Assembly: GCF_023806625.1 (NCBI RefSeq)
Contig: NZ_JAMTDX010000008.1
Span: 154,246 to 218,245, forward strand
Direction of reading: 5' to 3'
Source: Accumulibacter sp.
GTDB taxonomy: Bacteria; Pseudomonadota; Gammaproteobacteria; Burkholderiales; Rhodocyclaceae
Length of the DNA stretch: 64,000 bases
The notes beneath the pieces are model-generated. The model was not told where the DNA came from. It made no database searches and worked only from the letters and a program-made list of their open reading frames with translations. The position numbers and the translations under genes are program-made. This document shows, piece after piece, positions 8,581 through 18,103 of this stretch (position 1 is its first letter; each line of letters starts with the position of its first letter).

Positions 8581-10914
8581 TCACTCGGCGCCTCCCTGAT
8601 CGCGGGTGATGCGCACGACCTCGGGAAGCCGGCGCAGACCGCGCATCAGGCGCGCCAGTGAAGTGCGACTGGTGACCTGCACGGTGAAGTGCAGCGTGGT
8701 GTACAGCCCGGGATGCTTCTCATCCATCTTGACGTGCTCGATGTTCGTCCCCGAACGCGATATCTCGCTGGCGATCCGGCCCAGCGCGCCGACCGTGTTC
8801 TGCAGGACGATGCGCAGGCGGACGCTGAACAACTTGCCCGGCTCGGGCTCCCACTCGACCTCGATCCACTTTGCCGGCCTGGCGCTGCGCACCCTGCGGA
8901 TCGCCGGACAGTCGTGGGTGTGGATGACCAGCCCCTTGCCCTTCCAGATCGAACCGATGATCGGATCGCCCGGAATCGGCTGACAACAGGGAGCAAACTG
9001 CACGGACATGCCCTCCGTGCCGCGAATGACCAGCGCGGCAGGGGGCTTGCCGGCCGGCTCACGCGACTCCTCGCGGGCCAGCAGCCGCCTGGCAACGACG
9101 CCGGCCATACGGAAGCCCAGGCCGATGTCCGCGTACACCTCCTTGATCAGCTTGTTCCCCGAATCGCGCAGGACGTTCTTCCAGCTCGACACCGGCAGCT
9201 CGGAGGCGACGACGCCAAGAGCCCTGAGTTCCTGATCGAGCATCTTCTCGCCGAGTGCCGTCGACTCGTCGTGATGAGCGCTCTTCAGATAGTGACGAAT
9301 CTTGCTGCGCGCCCGGCCGGTCTTGACCGAACCCAGCCAGGCCGCGTTGGGATGGGCGTCGGCAGCGGTGACGATCTCGACGCGGTCGCCGTTGGTGAGC
9401 TCGGTCGACAGCGGCATCGGCTTGTAGTTGATCTGCGCAGCGACACAATGATTCCCGATGTCGGTGTGCACTGCGTAGGCAAGGTCGATCGCCGTCGCCC
9501 CGCGCGGCAGGGGAATGATCTTGCCTTTCGGGGTGAACACGTAGATCTCGTGCGGGAACAGGTCGACCTTGACGTGCTCGAAGAACTCGGACGTATCGCC
9601 GCTGGCGTTCTGCAGGTCGAGCAGCGACTGGAACCACTTGGTCGTCTTCTGCTGCAGGTCGGCGCCGAAGTGCTCATTGTCCTTGTACAACCAGTGCGAG
9701 GCGATTCCCTCCTGAGCGACGTAGTCCATCGACTCGGTGCGGATCTGCACTTCGAAGGGCGTGCCGTGCGGACCGATCAGCGTCGTATGCAGCGACTGGT
9801 AACCGTTCGGCTTGGGGATCGCGATGTAGTCCTTGAACTTCCCCGGAACGGGCTTGTACAGGGCATGCAGAGCGCCAAGCGCAAGGTAGGCGGTCGGCAC
9901 GTCCTTGACCAGGACGCGGAACCCATAGACGTCGAGCACCTGCGAAAACGACAGCCGCTTCTCGATCATCTTGCGATAGATCGAGTACAGGCTCTTCTCG
10001 CGGCCAACAACCTGAGCCTCGATGCGCGCCTCGCGCAGGCGGCCCCTGATCCCGTCGAGGATTCGCGACAGCAGCTCGCGCCGGTTGCCCCGCGCGGACT
10101 TCAGCGCGCGCGCCAGTACGCCGGCGCGCATCGGGTAGATCAGCTCGAAGGAGAGGTCCTGCAGCTCGTGGTAAAGCTTGTTCAGCCCGAGCCGATTGGC
10201 GATCGGTGCGTAGATCTCGAGCGTCTCGCGGGCGATCCGGCGGCGCTTGTCGGCGCGTACTGCAGCCATCGTCTGCAGATTGTGGTGTCGGTCGGCGAGC
10301 TTGATCAGCACGACGCGCAGATCGCGCGCCATGGCCATCAGCATCTTGCGGAAATTCTCGGCCTGGGCTTCCTCGTGCGACTGGAACTCGATCTTGTCGA
10401 GCTTCGATAGACCATCGACGAGTTCGGCGACCGGCTCGCCGAAGCGCTCGGCGATCGTTCTCTTGCCCACCGCCGTGTCCTCCATCACGTCGTGGAGCAG
10501 TGCGGCGACGACGCCCTCGACGTCCATCTGCCATTCGGCGATGGCCCCGGCGACGGCCAGCGGATGAGTGATGTAGGGTTCGCCCGAGAGGCGCCTCTGC
10601 CCGCGATGAGCCTGTTCGCTGAACAGATACGCGTCACGAACGGTGGCGATTTCTTCCGGAGGAAGGTAACTCAGGCTGTCGATGAACACCCGGTACGCCG
10701 GGTCGTCCTCCGGGTCAGGAAAAACGACCAAGTCGCTCGCCGGCGAGTCGGCGGAAACGCTCGCTGGCGCGAGCGCATCCTCGACCGGGCGACCGAGTTC
10801 CCTGCGCATCGACTCGGAGGCTGCGAGTGGATCTGCTGCGCCGCCGATCTGCGACGCTGCTCGCTCGCCCACTTCTCGCCTATCCGTCCGACGTCTCTCG
10901 TCGGTCGCCCACAC
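8581..10914 (-). CDS. spoT: Bifunctional (p)ppGpp synthetase/hydrolase SpoT
   Basis: 777 residues. Domains in order: HD hydrolase (about 80-235) with intact HDVMED at 141-146 and His103 in QAHRGQ; synthetase (about 290-420) with REKSLYSIYRKM, KFKDYIAIPKPNGYQSLHTT and YVAQEGIASHW; TGS domain (VFTPKGKIIPLPRGATAIDL); a CCQP-containing zinc-finger region; and a C-terminal ACT domain. The intact HD site and the basic KFKD motif indicate the bifunctional SpoT/Rel type, able both to make and to hydrolyse (p)ppGpp. The gmk-rpoZ-spoT order, all on one strand, is the classical cluster. The first about 60 residues are poorly conserved, so the true start may be internal. Confidence 0.92.
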   Translation of the reverse strand: MWATDERRRTDRREVGERAASQIGGAADPLAASESMRRELGRPVEDALAPASVSADSPASDLVVFPDPEDDPAYRVFIDSLSYLPPEEIATVRDAYLFSEQAHRGQRRLSGEPYITHPLAVAGAIAEWQMDVEGVVAALLHDVMEDTAVGKRTIAERFGEPVAELVDGLSKLDKIEFQSHEEAQAENFRKMLMAMARDLRVVLIKLADRHHNLQTMAAVRADKRRRIARETLEIYAPIANRLGLNKLYHELQDLSFELIYPMRAGVLARALKSARGNRRELLSRILDGIRGRLREARIEAQVVGREKSLYSIYRKMIEKRLSFSQVLDVYGFRVLVKDVPTAYLALGALHALYKPVPGKFKDYIAIPKPNGYQSLHTTLIGPHGTPFEVQIRTESMDYVAQEGIASHWLYKDNEHFGADLQQKTTKWFQSLLDLQNASGDTSEFFEHVKVDLFPHEIYVFTPKGKIIPLPRGATAIDLAYAVHTDIGNHCVAAQINYKPMPLSTELTNGDRVEIVTAADAHPNAAWLGSVKTGRARSKIRHYLKSAHHDESTALGEKMLDQELRALGVVASELPVSSWKNVLRDSGNKLIKEVYADIGLGFRMAGVVARRLLAREESREPAGKPPAALVIRGTEGMSVQFAPCCQPIPGDPIIGSIWKGKGLVIHTHDCPAIRRVRSARPAKWIEVEWEPEPGKLFSVRLRIVLQNTVGALGRIASEISRSGTNIEHVKMDEKHPGLYTTLHFTVQVTSRTSLARLMRGLRRLPEVVRITRDQGGAE

Positions 10915-10955
10915 CTTGCATTCCGGCCCGCTCGCTAGGATCTTTTCACCCTTGC

Positions 10956-11162
10956 TCAGGCCTGGCCCCGGTTGAGCATCTCCTGCCCGACTTTTCCGAC
11001 CGCGATCTCACGCAAGGCGATCACCGTCGGCTTGTCGCGACCGGCGTCGATCAGCGGCGATGCGCCGGCAGCGAGCTGCCGCGCCCGATAGGTCGCCGCC
11101 AGCGTCATCCTGAACCGGTTGGGAATACGTTGCAGACAATCGTCCACGGTCACTCTCGCCAT
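10956..11162 (-). CDS. rpoZ: DNA-directed RNA polymerase omega subunit
   Basis: 68 residues starting [17 protein letters not shown], with the core omega signature [12 protein letters not shown] and [11 protein letters not shown]. Omega helps fold and assemble the beta' subunit and forms part of the ppGpp site on RNA polymerase, which matches its position between gmk and spoT. Length is usual for betaproteobacterial omega proteins. A 41-bp gap to spoT suggests one transcript; the 225 bp between it and gmk contain no recognisable gene. Confidence 0.93.
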   Translation of the reverse strand: MARVTVDDCLQRIPNRFRMTLAATYRARQLAAGASPLIDAGRDKPTVIALREIAVGKVGQEMLNRGQA

Positions 11163-11387
11163 ACCAGACTCCCGAAAAGCTCAGCGGTCCGAGAAAAAAC
11201 GGACCTGCGCGATCCGCAGCCTCGCCCGATCCCGGCCAAGGCCGCATCATTCACCCTCATCTCCCCGACAGCCGGCGCCCTCCAGAGTTCCCGTGAACGC
11301 CCTGCCTCGCCTGTCGACCCCAGGCCGGCGATCGCCGCGTTCACTGGCCTGTCCGGTTGCTCCTTGTCCCCTGCCGGTGCTCACTGG

Positions 11388-12002
11388 CTACCCGGCGAAC
11401 TCGGCGAACAGGCTGGCATGGCGGCGATGCTGCGCGGCGTAAAGCAGACGGTTCGCCCGAACCACCGCCAGGAGATCGCGCACCGCGTCCTGCAGATCGT
11501 CGTTGATGATAACATAGTCGAATTCGGCCGCATGGCGCATCTCCTCGCGTGCTGCCGCGAGGCGTCGGAGTATCGTTTCGCTGCTGTCGGTCGCCCTTTG
11601 GCGCAGGCGGGTCTCGAGTTGGTCGATTGAAGGAGGCAGAACGAAGACCGAGATACTCTCGGGAAACAGCCGGCGAATCTGCCTCGCCCCCTGCCAGTCG
11701 ATCTCCAGAAGCAAGTCCTGGCCCTGAGCCAGGGCCGACTCGACGGCGCCGAGCGACGTGCCGTAGTAATTGCCATGCACCTGGGCCCACTCCAGGAACT
11801 CGCCACCAGCGACCTTGTCGACGAACTCCTGAACACTCACGAAGTGGTAATCCTGGCCGTCGACTTCGCCGCTTCGCGGCGCACGCGTGCTGTGCGAAAC
11901 GGACAGGCGAACCTGTGGATCGTTCTCCAGAATCAACCGCACCAGCGACGACTTCCCAGCGCCCGACGGAGCGCTGACAATGTACAGCTTCCCGGTCATC
12001 AA
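11388..12002 (-). CDS. gmk: Guanylate kinase
   Basis: 204 residues. The P-loop SAPSGAGKSSLV is at 10-21, followed by the GMP-binding stretch VSHSTRAPRSGEVDGQDY and the lid region. It phosphorylates GMP or dGMP to the diphosphate with ATP, in the same nucleotide pool that SpoT acts on. Two ATG codons stand in tandem at the start (MMTGKLYIV), either of which could be used. It is the first gene of the gmk-rpoZ-spoT cluster. Confidence 0.94.
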   Translation of the reverse strand: MMTGKLYIVSAPSGAGKSSLVRLILENDPQVRLSVSHSTRAPRSGEVDGQDYHFVSVQEFVDKVAGGEFLEWAQVHGNYYGTSLGAVESALAQGQDLLLEIDWQGARQIRRLFPESISVFVLPPSIDQLETRLRQRATDSSETILRRLAAAREEMRHAAEFDYVIINDDLQDAVRDLLAVVRANRLLYAAQHRRHASLFAEFAG

Positions 12003-12146
12003 CGGCTCCTCACCTCCGATTGCCGCTCATTCTACGCGCGCGCCGACCGATTCACCCCTTCCGGATGCCTCAGGGGGCTTGGACGGCCGCGGCCCGAGCG
12101 AAGAAAATGATGCCCGTGAAGCCTTCCCGATCCCAGGAGACAAGAG

Positions 12147-12503
12147 ATGCCCCCGTCGAAGTTGATGCTGGCCGCAGCCCTGGCCCTCGTGGCCGTTGCC
12201 GGACTGTCGGTCGGCGCGGCAACGCCACTGAGAGTACTCGGTTTCGACGACATGTCGTGCCGCGCTTGGGCGGCATCCAGGGACGACGCCGAGCAACGCG
12301 CGCTTTATGTCGCCTGGATCCGCGGCGTTCTCACCGGACACAACTACGCCAACCAAAGCCAGCAGGTGACGACGATTTCGAGCGGCACCGTCGACCAATG
12401 GGTCACCCGCTACTGCGCAGAGAAACCGCTGAGCCAGTTCAGCGACGCGGCTTTTCGCCTCAGCGACCAGTTCTCCGGCCGCAATTCGGCGATCACCAAA
12501 TAG
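12147..12503 (+). CDS. Small secreted protein of unknown function
   Basis: 118 residues with a clear signal peptide (residues 1-24, ending SVGAA). The mature part is about 95 residues with two cysteines (in DDMSCRAWAAS and TRYCAEKP), a likely disulfide, and it resembles small helical periplasmic proteins of the HdeA-like or Rap1a/Tai-like kind in layout: Cys, a YVAWIRGVLTG helix, then Cys-x-x-x-Pro. No function can be assigned. A ribosome-binding site, CAGGAGAC, precedes the ATG. A palindrome-rich hairpin follows the stop. Confidence 0.6.
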   Translation: MPPSKLMLAAALALVAVAGLSVGAATPLRVLGFDDMSCRAWAASRDDAEQRALYVAWIRGVLTGHNYANQSQQVTTISSGTVDQWVTRYCAEKPLSQFSDAAFRLSDQFSGRNSAITK

Positions 12504-12514
12504 ACCGGGCCGCT

Positions 12515-12547
12515 GCCGGAGCTTTCGCTCCGGCCGGCGATCGCCGG
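12515..12547. terminator. Tandem hairpins between convergent genes
   Basis: An 8-bp perfect stem GCCGGAGC / GCTCCGGC with a TTTC loop (12515-12534) is followed at once by the perfect 14-bp palindrome CCGGCGATCGCCGG (12534-12547). They lie exactly between two converging genes, as expected for a bidirectional transcription stop. There is no T-run, so intrinsic termination is uncertain. Confidence 0.45.
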
Positions 12548-12572
12548 CCCGGGAGATCGACGCGATCTCGCG

Positions 12573-12809
12573 TCAGTTGCCCCGCTGCTGTTGCTGCTTG
12601 CCCTTGATGTTGCCGACGGTGCCGCCGACGACTCCGCCGACCGCTGCGCCTGTCCAGCCGCTGCCCCCAGAAATTGCCGCAATTCCCGCCCCCGCAGCCG
12701 CACCGATCGCCGCACCGCTGACCGTTCCCTGCTCGCGCGGCGTCATGCTCGTGCATCCGGCAGCAAGCAGCACCGCGGCCGTTGCCAGAACCCATCCCTT
12801 TCCGCTCAT
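12573..12809 (-). CDS. Glycine-zipper outer-membrane lipoprotein, OsmB-like
   Basis: 78 residues. A signal peptide ends in the lipobox LLAAGC (Cys at about 19), followed by a glycine-zipper region of alternating small residues (GAAIGAAAGAGIAAISGG, AAVGGVVGGTVGNIKG) and a Gln-rich tail. This is the layout of OsmB/SlyB-like lipoproteins, which insert in the outer membrane and are often stress-induced. The ATG at 12809 is chosen over far-upstream starts because only this one gives a signal peptide. Role unknown. Confidence 0.7.
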   Translation of the reverse strand: MSGKGWVLATAAVLLAAGCTSMTPREQGTVSGAAIGAAAGAGIAAISGGSGWTGAAVGGVVGGTVGNIKGKQQQQRGN

Positions 12810-12823
12810 CGGTCCATCCTTTC

Positions 12824-13213
12824 TCACGGGCGCTTCGGCAGAGCCGGGACGACCATCTCGAACCAGATCGTCTCGACGACCGGACGGCGCAACTCTTCGG
12901 GATGCGCCGCGTACCACCGGTCGAGCGCCTCGAGGACGCCGCCGAGCGTCTGCCCCTTCATCCCAGCCACGACGCGCGGCGAGAAACCCGTCCCCGCGAG
13001 CGACGGGTTTTCGGCGTGGTACGCGGCCTCGACCTGAACCACGTTGGCGAGACCGACCAGATACGCCTTCTTGACGTCCTCGCTCGATTTCACCCACATC
13101 GTCCCATCGACCAGCGGGATCTCCTCGACCACCGCGGCAACCGGGCCGGCAACCAGCGCCAGGCACGCAGCCGAGAGCGGCAGCGCCCATCTGCGCAACA
13201 CTGATCCGACCAT
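12824..13213 (-). CDS. Secreted protein of unknown function
   Basis: 129 residues. A signal peptide (about 1-27, ALVAGPVAA) is followed by a mature domain of about 100 residues without cysteines: helices around SSEDVKKAYLVGLANVVQ and GQTLGGVLEALDRWYAAHP. AGGAGG stands 3 bp before one in-frame ATG (13219) and 9 bp before the next (13213); the second has better spacing. It is 14 bp upstream of the glycine-zipper lipoprotein gene and probably co-transcribed. I do not recognise a named family. Confidence 0.6.
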   Translation of the reverse strand: MVGSVLRRWALPLSAACLALVAGPVAAVVEEIPLVDGTMWVKSSEDVKKAYLVGLANVVQVEAAYHAENPSLAGTGFSPRVVAGMKGQTLGGVLEALDRWYAAHPEELRRPVVETIWFEMVVPALPKRP

Positions 13214-13494
13214 CGTCATCCTCCTTCCCACGTCACGCGAAGAGCCAAGCGTAGCACGATTCGGGCGCGCCGACGCCGCTCGCCTGAAGCCCGCCCGCGG
13301 CGACCGCAAGGCGACGCGGACAGCGTGGCCGACGCGCCACGACGCCCCCCGGCCGCTTCGACGGCCATGGTGGAGCCCACCGCCCGGCGTTTGGCGGATG
13401 CGTTTCGCGACGCTTTCTAGGATAATCCAAAGCCTTCGATACCCTACCGTCGCCCGTCCCCGGGCGACCGACCCGCCGAGTGAAGCGCAAGACA

Positions 13495-14433
13495 GTGAGC
13501 GAAGCCCTTTTTGAAACGAGCATCAGCAGTCTGCCGCTGATTGGACGCGGCAAGGTGCGCGACATCTACGCGGTGGGTTCGGAATCGCTGCTGATCGTCA
13601 CCACCGACCGGATATCGGCGTTTGATGTCGTGTTGCCCGATCCGATTCCCGACAAGGGAAGGGTGCTGACCCGGCTGGCCAGCTTCTGGTTCGACAAGCT
13701 TGCGACGATCGTCCCCAACCAGCTGACCGGAATCGACCCGGAGACGGTCGTCTCGGCCGGCGAGACGGAGCAGGTGCGCGGACGGGCACTGGTCGTCAAA
13801 CGGCTCAGACCGCTGCCGATCGAAGCGGTCGTCCGTGGCTACCTGATCGGCTCAGGCTGGAAGGACTACCAGAGCACCGGCTGCGTCTGCGGAATCGCGC
13901 TGCCGCCCGGGCTGATACTGGCCAGCCGTCTCTGCGAACCGATCTTCACCCCGGCGACGAAGGCGACGATCGGGGAGCACGATCAGAACATCTCTTTCGG
14001 GCAGGCCCAGGCTGCCTGCGCAGCGGCCTTCGCAGACATCTCGCCGGCGCCCGGGCTGCGCTCCGAGGGCATCGCCGATCAAGTGAGAAGAGTAGCCATC
14101 GCCCTGTACGCCAGCGCCGCCGAGTACGCTGCAGAGCGTGGCATCCTGATTGCCGATACCAAGTTCGAATTCGGTCTCGACGTGCACGGCCGGCTGCACC
14201 TGATCGACGAAGTGCTCACCCCGGATTCGTCGCGTTTCTGGCCGGCGGACGGCTATGTTCCGGGCAGCAGCCCGCCGTCGTACGACAAGCAGTTCGTTCG
14301 CGACTATCTCGAGACGCTCGCCTGGGACAAGCAGGCGCCGGGTCCGCGACTGCCACCGGCGGTCATTGCCCGAACCCGGGCCAAGTACGTCGAAGCTTGC
14401 GAACGCCTGACCGGCGAACCGTTTGCCGTCTGA
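13495..14433 (+). CDS. purC: Phosphoribosylaminoimidazole-succinocarboxamide synthase
   Basis: 312 residues. The family landmarks are clear: [54 protein letters not shown] and [17 protein letters not shown]. It ligates CAIR and aspartate with ATP in de novo purine synthesis. Two in-frame GTG codons compete; the one at 13495 gives [16 protein letters not shown], like betaproteobacterial relatives, and the one at 13480 adds five residues. The longer, roughly 310-residue form is typical of this lineage compared with about 237 in E. coli. Confidence 0.92.
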   Translation: MSEALFETSISSLPLIGRGKVRDIYAVGSESLLIVTTDRISAFDVVLPDPIPDKGRVLTRLASFWFDKLATIVPNQLTGIDPETVVSAGETEQVRGRALVVKRLRPLPIEAVVRGYLIGSGWKDYQSTGCVCGIALPPGLILASRLCEPIFTPATKATIGEHDQNISFGQAQAACAAAFADISPAPGLRSEGIADQVRRVAIALYASAAEYAAERGILIADTKFEFGLDVHGRLHLIDEVLTPDSSRFWPADGYVPGSSPPSYDKQFVRDYLETLAWDKQAPGPRLPPAVIARTRAKYVEACERLTGEPFAV

Positions 14434-14479
14434 GGATCGGCTCGACGGACCACGCGGCCCGGGCAGAAAAGGAGGAACC

Positions 14480-15304
14480 ATGCGACAGACCGGTCAGGAC
14501 GAGACTCGGGGGGCGACGAGAACCGGCTACCCCGAAGTGTGCAGAGTCGAACTCGATCGGCCACTGTCATGGCTGGCGGCAGGCTGGCGCGACCTGCGCG
14601 CGAACCCGATCGCCAGTCTCGCCTATGGTCTGCTCTTCGCGATCGCCGGCGACCTGATCACCATCTTCGCCTGGCGCAACGGGCACCTGTTCATCGTCGC
14701 GACCTCGGGCTTCTTCCTGGTCGCCCCACTGCTCGCCGGCGGACTATACGAAATCAGCCGGAGGCGCGAGGCCGGGCTGTCGTCGACCTTCTTCTCCTCG
14801 CTCGCCGGCGGCCGACGCAACGCCGTCGAACTGTCCAAGTTCGGCCTGCTGCTCGGACTGATCGGTGTCTGCTGGGAACGCCTGTCGACGCTGCTCTTCG
14901 AACTGCTCGCCCCGGGACTGCCCGCCGACCTGCTCGCGTTGCTCGCCGAGATCCACTTCCCGCCCGAAAATCGCGACCTGCTGGCCATATGGATCCTCAC
15001 CGGCGGGACGGTCGCGGCGATCGTCTTCGCGATGACCGTCGTCTCGGTTCCGCTTCTGCTCGACCGCCCGGTGCGCGTCGGCACGGCGATCCTGACCAGC
15101 GTCCGCGCGGTCGACGCCAACCTCATGGTGATGGCGTTCTGGGGAGCGATCGTCGTCGCCCTGACCGCGCTCGGCTTTCTGACGCTGTTCTTCGGTCTCG
15201 TCGTCCTGATGCCGCTGATTGGACACGCCTCCTGGCACGCCTATCGCGACCTCGTCCGGGCCGACGCGGGCGAATCCTCCTCGCCGCATCCGGAATACCG
15301 ATGA
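14480..15304 (+). CDS. DUF2189 family membrane protein
   Basis: 274 residues with six or so hydrophobic segments and the DUF2189-type opening (W-x-x-x-G-W-x-D-L-R-A-N-P, then an AYGLLFAIAG membrane helix). A GGAGG site 5 bp before the ATG decides the start over an earlier in-frame one. Function is unknown; family members are predicted inner-membrane proteins. Its stop overlaps the ATG of the following oligopeptidase gene (ATGA), so the two are translationally coupled. Confidence 0.75.
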   Translation: MRQTGQDETRGATRTGYPEVCRVELDRPLSWLAAGWRDLRANPIASLAYGLLFAIAGDLITIFAWRNGHLFIVATSGFFLVAPLLAGGLYEISRRREAGLSSTFFSSLAGGRRNAVELSKFGLLLGLIGVCWERLSTLLFELLAPGLPADLLALLAEIHFPPENRDLLAIWILTGGTVAAIVFAMTVVSVPLLLDRPVRVGTAILTSVRAVDANLMVMAFWGAIVVALTALGFLTLFFGLVVLMPLIGHASWHAYRDLVRADAGESSSPHPEYR

Positions 15305-17400
15305 CCACCGACACCCCGTACGACAATCCGCTGCTCGACTTCTCGGGCCTGCCCCGCTTTTCAGCGCTGGCGCCGACCCACGTCCGGCCGGCGATCGCCG
15401 AACTCCTCAGCCGCTGTCGTGGCCTTGTCAAGCGCCTGACCCCGGACGAAGTGCCCGCTACCTGGGCCGACTTTGCCGGACCTCTCGGCGACGGTCTCGA
15501 GCAGCTGTCGCGCGCGTGGGGAACGGTCGCTCATCTGCATGCGGTCAACGACATCCCCGACTGGCGCGACGCGTACAACGCGATGCTCCCCGAAGTTGCG
15601 CGTTTCTACGCCGAGGTCGGGCAGAATCTCGCGCTCTTCGCAAAATATCGCGCGCTTGCCGGCAGCGACGAGTACCACCGGCTCAGTGACCAGCAGCGAC
15701 GAGTCGTCGAGCATGAATTGCGCGACTTCCGCCTCGGCGGCGCCGAATTGGCGGACGAGGTCAAACCTCGTTTCCAAGAGCTGATCGAGGAACTGGCGCG
15801 TCTCTCGGCCAAATTCGCGGAAAACCTTCTCGACGCGACCAACGCTTTCGCAGAGCGGGTCACCGACGAGTCCGAACTGACCGGCCTGCCCGACGACGCC
15901 CGTCAGGCGGCGCGCCAGGCCGCCGGGAGGGACGGCCTGGACGGCTGGAAGTTCACCCTGCACATGCCGTCATACCTCCCGGTGATGCAGTACGCGGACA
16001 GTCGGCGCCTGCGCGCGGCGATGTACCGTGCCTACGCGACCCGAGCTTCGGAATTCGGCGCCCCGGAATTCGACAATACGCCGCTGATCCGCAGGATTCT
16101 CGAACTCCGTCGCGAACAGGCCCGGATGCTCGGCTACCCGCACTTCGCCTCCCTCTCGCTGGTCCCGAAAATGGCCGAGTCGGTCGACCAGGTTCTCGAC
16201 TTCCTGCGCGACCTCGCGCGCCGCGCACGCCCTTTCGCCGAGAAGGACGTCGCCGAACTGCGCGAGTTCGCGAGCAGCGAACTGAACATCGACAACCTCG
16301 AGGCGTGGGACGTGGCCTACGCATCCGAAAAGCTCCTGCAGGCGCGCTACGCCTTCTCGGAAAACGAGGTCAAGCAATACTTCACCGAGGACAAGGTCCT
16401 CGCCGGACTGTTCAAGCTGATCGAGACGCTGTTCGACGTACGCATCTCCGAGGACCAGGCGAGCACCTGGCATGACGATGTGCGCTTCTTCCGCATCGAC
16501 AGGCCGGGCGGCGAGCTCGTCGGCCAGTTCTATGTCGATCTCTACGCGCGGGAAAGCAAGCGCGGGGGCGCGTGGATGGACGAAGCCAGGGGTCGCCGCA
16601 GGCTTCGTGAAAGGCTTCCGGCAAGCACCGGCCCGACTGCCCAGACGCCGGTGGCTTACCTGAACTGCAATTTCTCGCCTCCCGTGGCCGGACGCGACGG
16701 GCGATCGCGTCCGGCGACCTTCACTCATGAAGAGGTGGTCACGCTGTTCCACGAGACCGGCCACGGGCTGCACCATCTGCTGACGCGAGTCGACGAACTC
16801 GCCGTCGCCGGCATCCACGGCGTCGAATGGGACGCCGTCGAGTTGCCGTCGCAGTTCATGGAGAACTACTGCTGGGAATGGAGCGTCGTCGAGGGAATGA
16901 GCGCGCATGTCGACAACCGCGCGCCCCTGCCGCGGCAACTGTTCGACCGGATGCTCGCCGCGAGGAACTTCCAGAGCGGCATGCAAACGCTGCGCCAGGT
17001 CGAGTTCGCGCTTTTCGACCTGCTGCTGCACAGTGGCTTCGACCCGGCGAGTGAGCGGAGCGTGCTCGACCTGCTCGACGAGGTTCGGCGCGAGGTCGCG
17101 GTCATCGTTCCACCCGATTGGCACCGCTTTCCGAACGGATTTGCGCACATTTTCGCGGGCGGCTACGCGGCCGGCTATTATAGTTATAAATGGGCGGAGG
17201 TTCTGTCAGCCGACTGTTACGCCGCTTTCGAAGAGGCGGGCAGTCCCTTCGACCCGAGTACCGGACAGCGCTTCCTCAGCGAGATCCTGTCGATGGGCGG
17301 GAGTCGACCGGCGCTCGACAGCTTCCGGGCCTTCCGCGGCCGGGAGCCACAGGTCGATGCTCTGCTCCGGCATAGTGGAATGACTGCTGCGCCGGGCTAA
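15301..17400 (+). CDS. prlC: Oligopeptidase A (M3 family zinc metallopeptidase)
   Basis: 699 residues. The zinc site HETGH is at 484-488 (LFHETGHGLHHLLT), with the third ligand region VEWDAVELPSQFMENYCWE just downstream. Chain length and ends (NPLLDFSGLPRFSALAPTHV; FRGREPQVDALLRHSG) match OpdA/PrlC, a cytoplasmic endopeptidase that degrades signal peptides and short peptides. The ATG at 15301 overlaps the previous stop. A much longer in-frame extension upstream (from 14539) is a shadow of the DUF2189 gene. Confidence 0.93.
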   Translation: MTTDTPYDNPLLDFSGLPRFSALAPTHVRPAIAELLSRCRGLVKRLTPDEVPATWADFAGPLGDGLEQLSRAWGTVAHLHAVNDIPDWRDAYNAMLPEVARFYAEVGQNLALFAKYRALAGSDEYHRLSDQQRRVVEHELRDFRLGGAELADEVKPRFQELIEELARLSAKFAENLLDATNAFAERVTDESELTGLPDDARQAARQAAGRDGLDGWKFTLHMPSYLPVMQYADSRRLRAAMYRAYATRASEFGAPEFDNTPLIRRILELRREQARMLGYPHFASLSLVPKMAESVDQVLDFLRDLARRARPFAEKDVAELREFASSELNIDNLEAWDVAYASEKLLQARYAFSENEVKQYFTEDKVLAGLFKLIETLFDVRISEDQASTWHDDVRFFRIDRPGGELVGQFYVDLYARESKRGGAWMDEARGRRRLRERLPASTGPTAQTPVAYLNCNFSPPVAGRDGRSRPATFTHEEVVTLFHETGHGLHHLLTRVDELAVAGIHGVEWDAVELPSQFMENYCWEWSVVEGMSAHVDNRAPLPRQLFDRMLAARNFQSGMQTLRQVEFALFDLLLHSGFDPASERSVLDLLDEVRREVAVIVPPDWHRFPNGFAHIFAGGYAAGYYSYKWAEVLSADCYAAFEEAGSPFDPSTGQRFLSEILSMGGSRPALDSFRAFRGREPQVDALLRHSGMTAAPG

Positions 17401-17517
17401 GCGGCTACCGAGACACCGTCGGACGCGGAACGACGCGGGCTGTCTTGTTCGCCAAACCGCATCCGGATGCCTGGCAGAGGCGATCCGGTCTTTCGTCCTG
17501 CTCAGAGGAGACCACAG

Positions 17518-18039
17518 GTGCTCGCCGAAAAGCTCAAGCTTCCCGCCTGTTTCATCGCCGCGCTCGTCACCTGCACGACGGCGGACGCCGAAACGACCTA
17601 CCGCTGGGTCGATCCGCTCACCGGCACCACCGTCCTCTCCGACCTGCCGCCACCTCCCGGAGCGAAGCAGGTCAGCCGCATCACGACCACGAGCAGCCAG
17701 AGCAGCGAGCGCCCCATCCCCTACGCCGTGCGCCGGGCGAGTGAGAAGTACCCCGTCGTGCTCTACACGTCGGTCAACTGCGCGGTCGGCTGCAGCGAGG
17801 GACGATCCCTGCTCGACGGCCGAGGCGTGCCGTTCACCGAGAAGGTGCTCAACAACCCCGCGGAGCTTGCCGAACTCACTCGCGATCTCGGAAAGGAGGT
17901 CAGCATTCCGGCGATCCAGGTCGGCCGACAGCACGAGATGGGTTTCGACAAAGCATCGTGGAACGCGCTGCTCGACGCTGCCGGGTATCCCGAAGCAGCT
18001 TCCGCAGCCGGCGAGAGGCGGGCCAAGGCGGAGCGCTGA
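17518..18039 (+). CDS. DUF4124/glutaredoxin-domain secreted protein
   Basis: 173 residues. A signal peptide is followed by a DUF4124-like segment (TTYRWVDPLTGTTVLSDLPPP) and a glutaredoxin-like domain (YPVVLYTSVNCAVGCSEG, LLDGRGVPFTEK, VSIPAIQVG). The redox site is C-x3-C (CAVGC) instead of the normal CxxC, which may weaken or alter thiol chemistry. AGAGGAG seven bases before GTG 17518 supports that start. Likely periplasmic or envelope-bound. Confidence 0.7.
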   Translation: MLAEKLKLPACFIAALVTCTTADAETTYRWVDPLTGTTVLSDLPPPPGAKQVSRITTTSSQSSERPIPYAVRRASEKYPVVLYTSVNCAVGCSEGRSLLDGRGVPFTEKVLNNPAELAELTRDLGKEVSIPAIQVGRQHEMGFDKASWNALLDAAGYPEAASAAGERRAKAER

Positions 18040-18103
18040 AGCCGGTCAACCCGCCCTTCATGCTGCGCCTGCCCGCCTGCGCCAGAGGAACTCCGCCCGC
18101 GAC

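Noticed and set aside
11163-11387. Extra gene between rpoZ and gmk
   Set aside because: Only short frames with shadow-like composition and no ribosome-binding site; a small GGTCC/GGACC repeat has too long a loop to call.
14539-15300. N-terminal extension of prlC by 254 codons
   Set aside because: The extension overlaps the DUF2189 gene in another frame; homology starts at the ATG at 15301.
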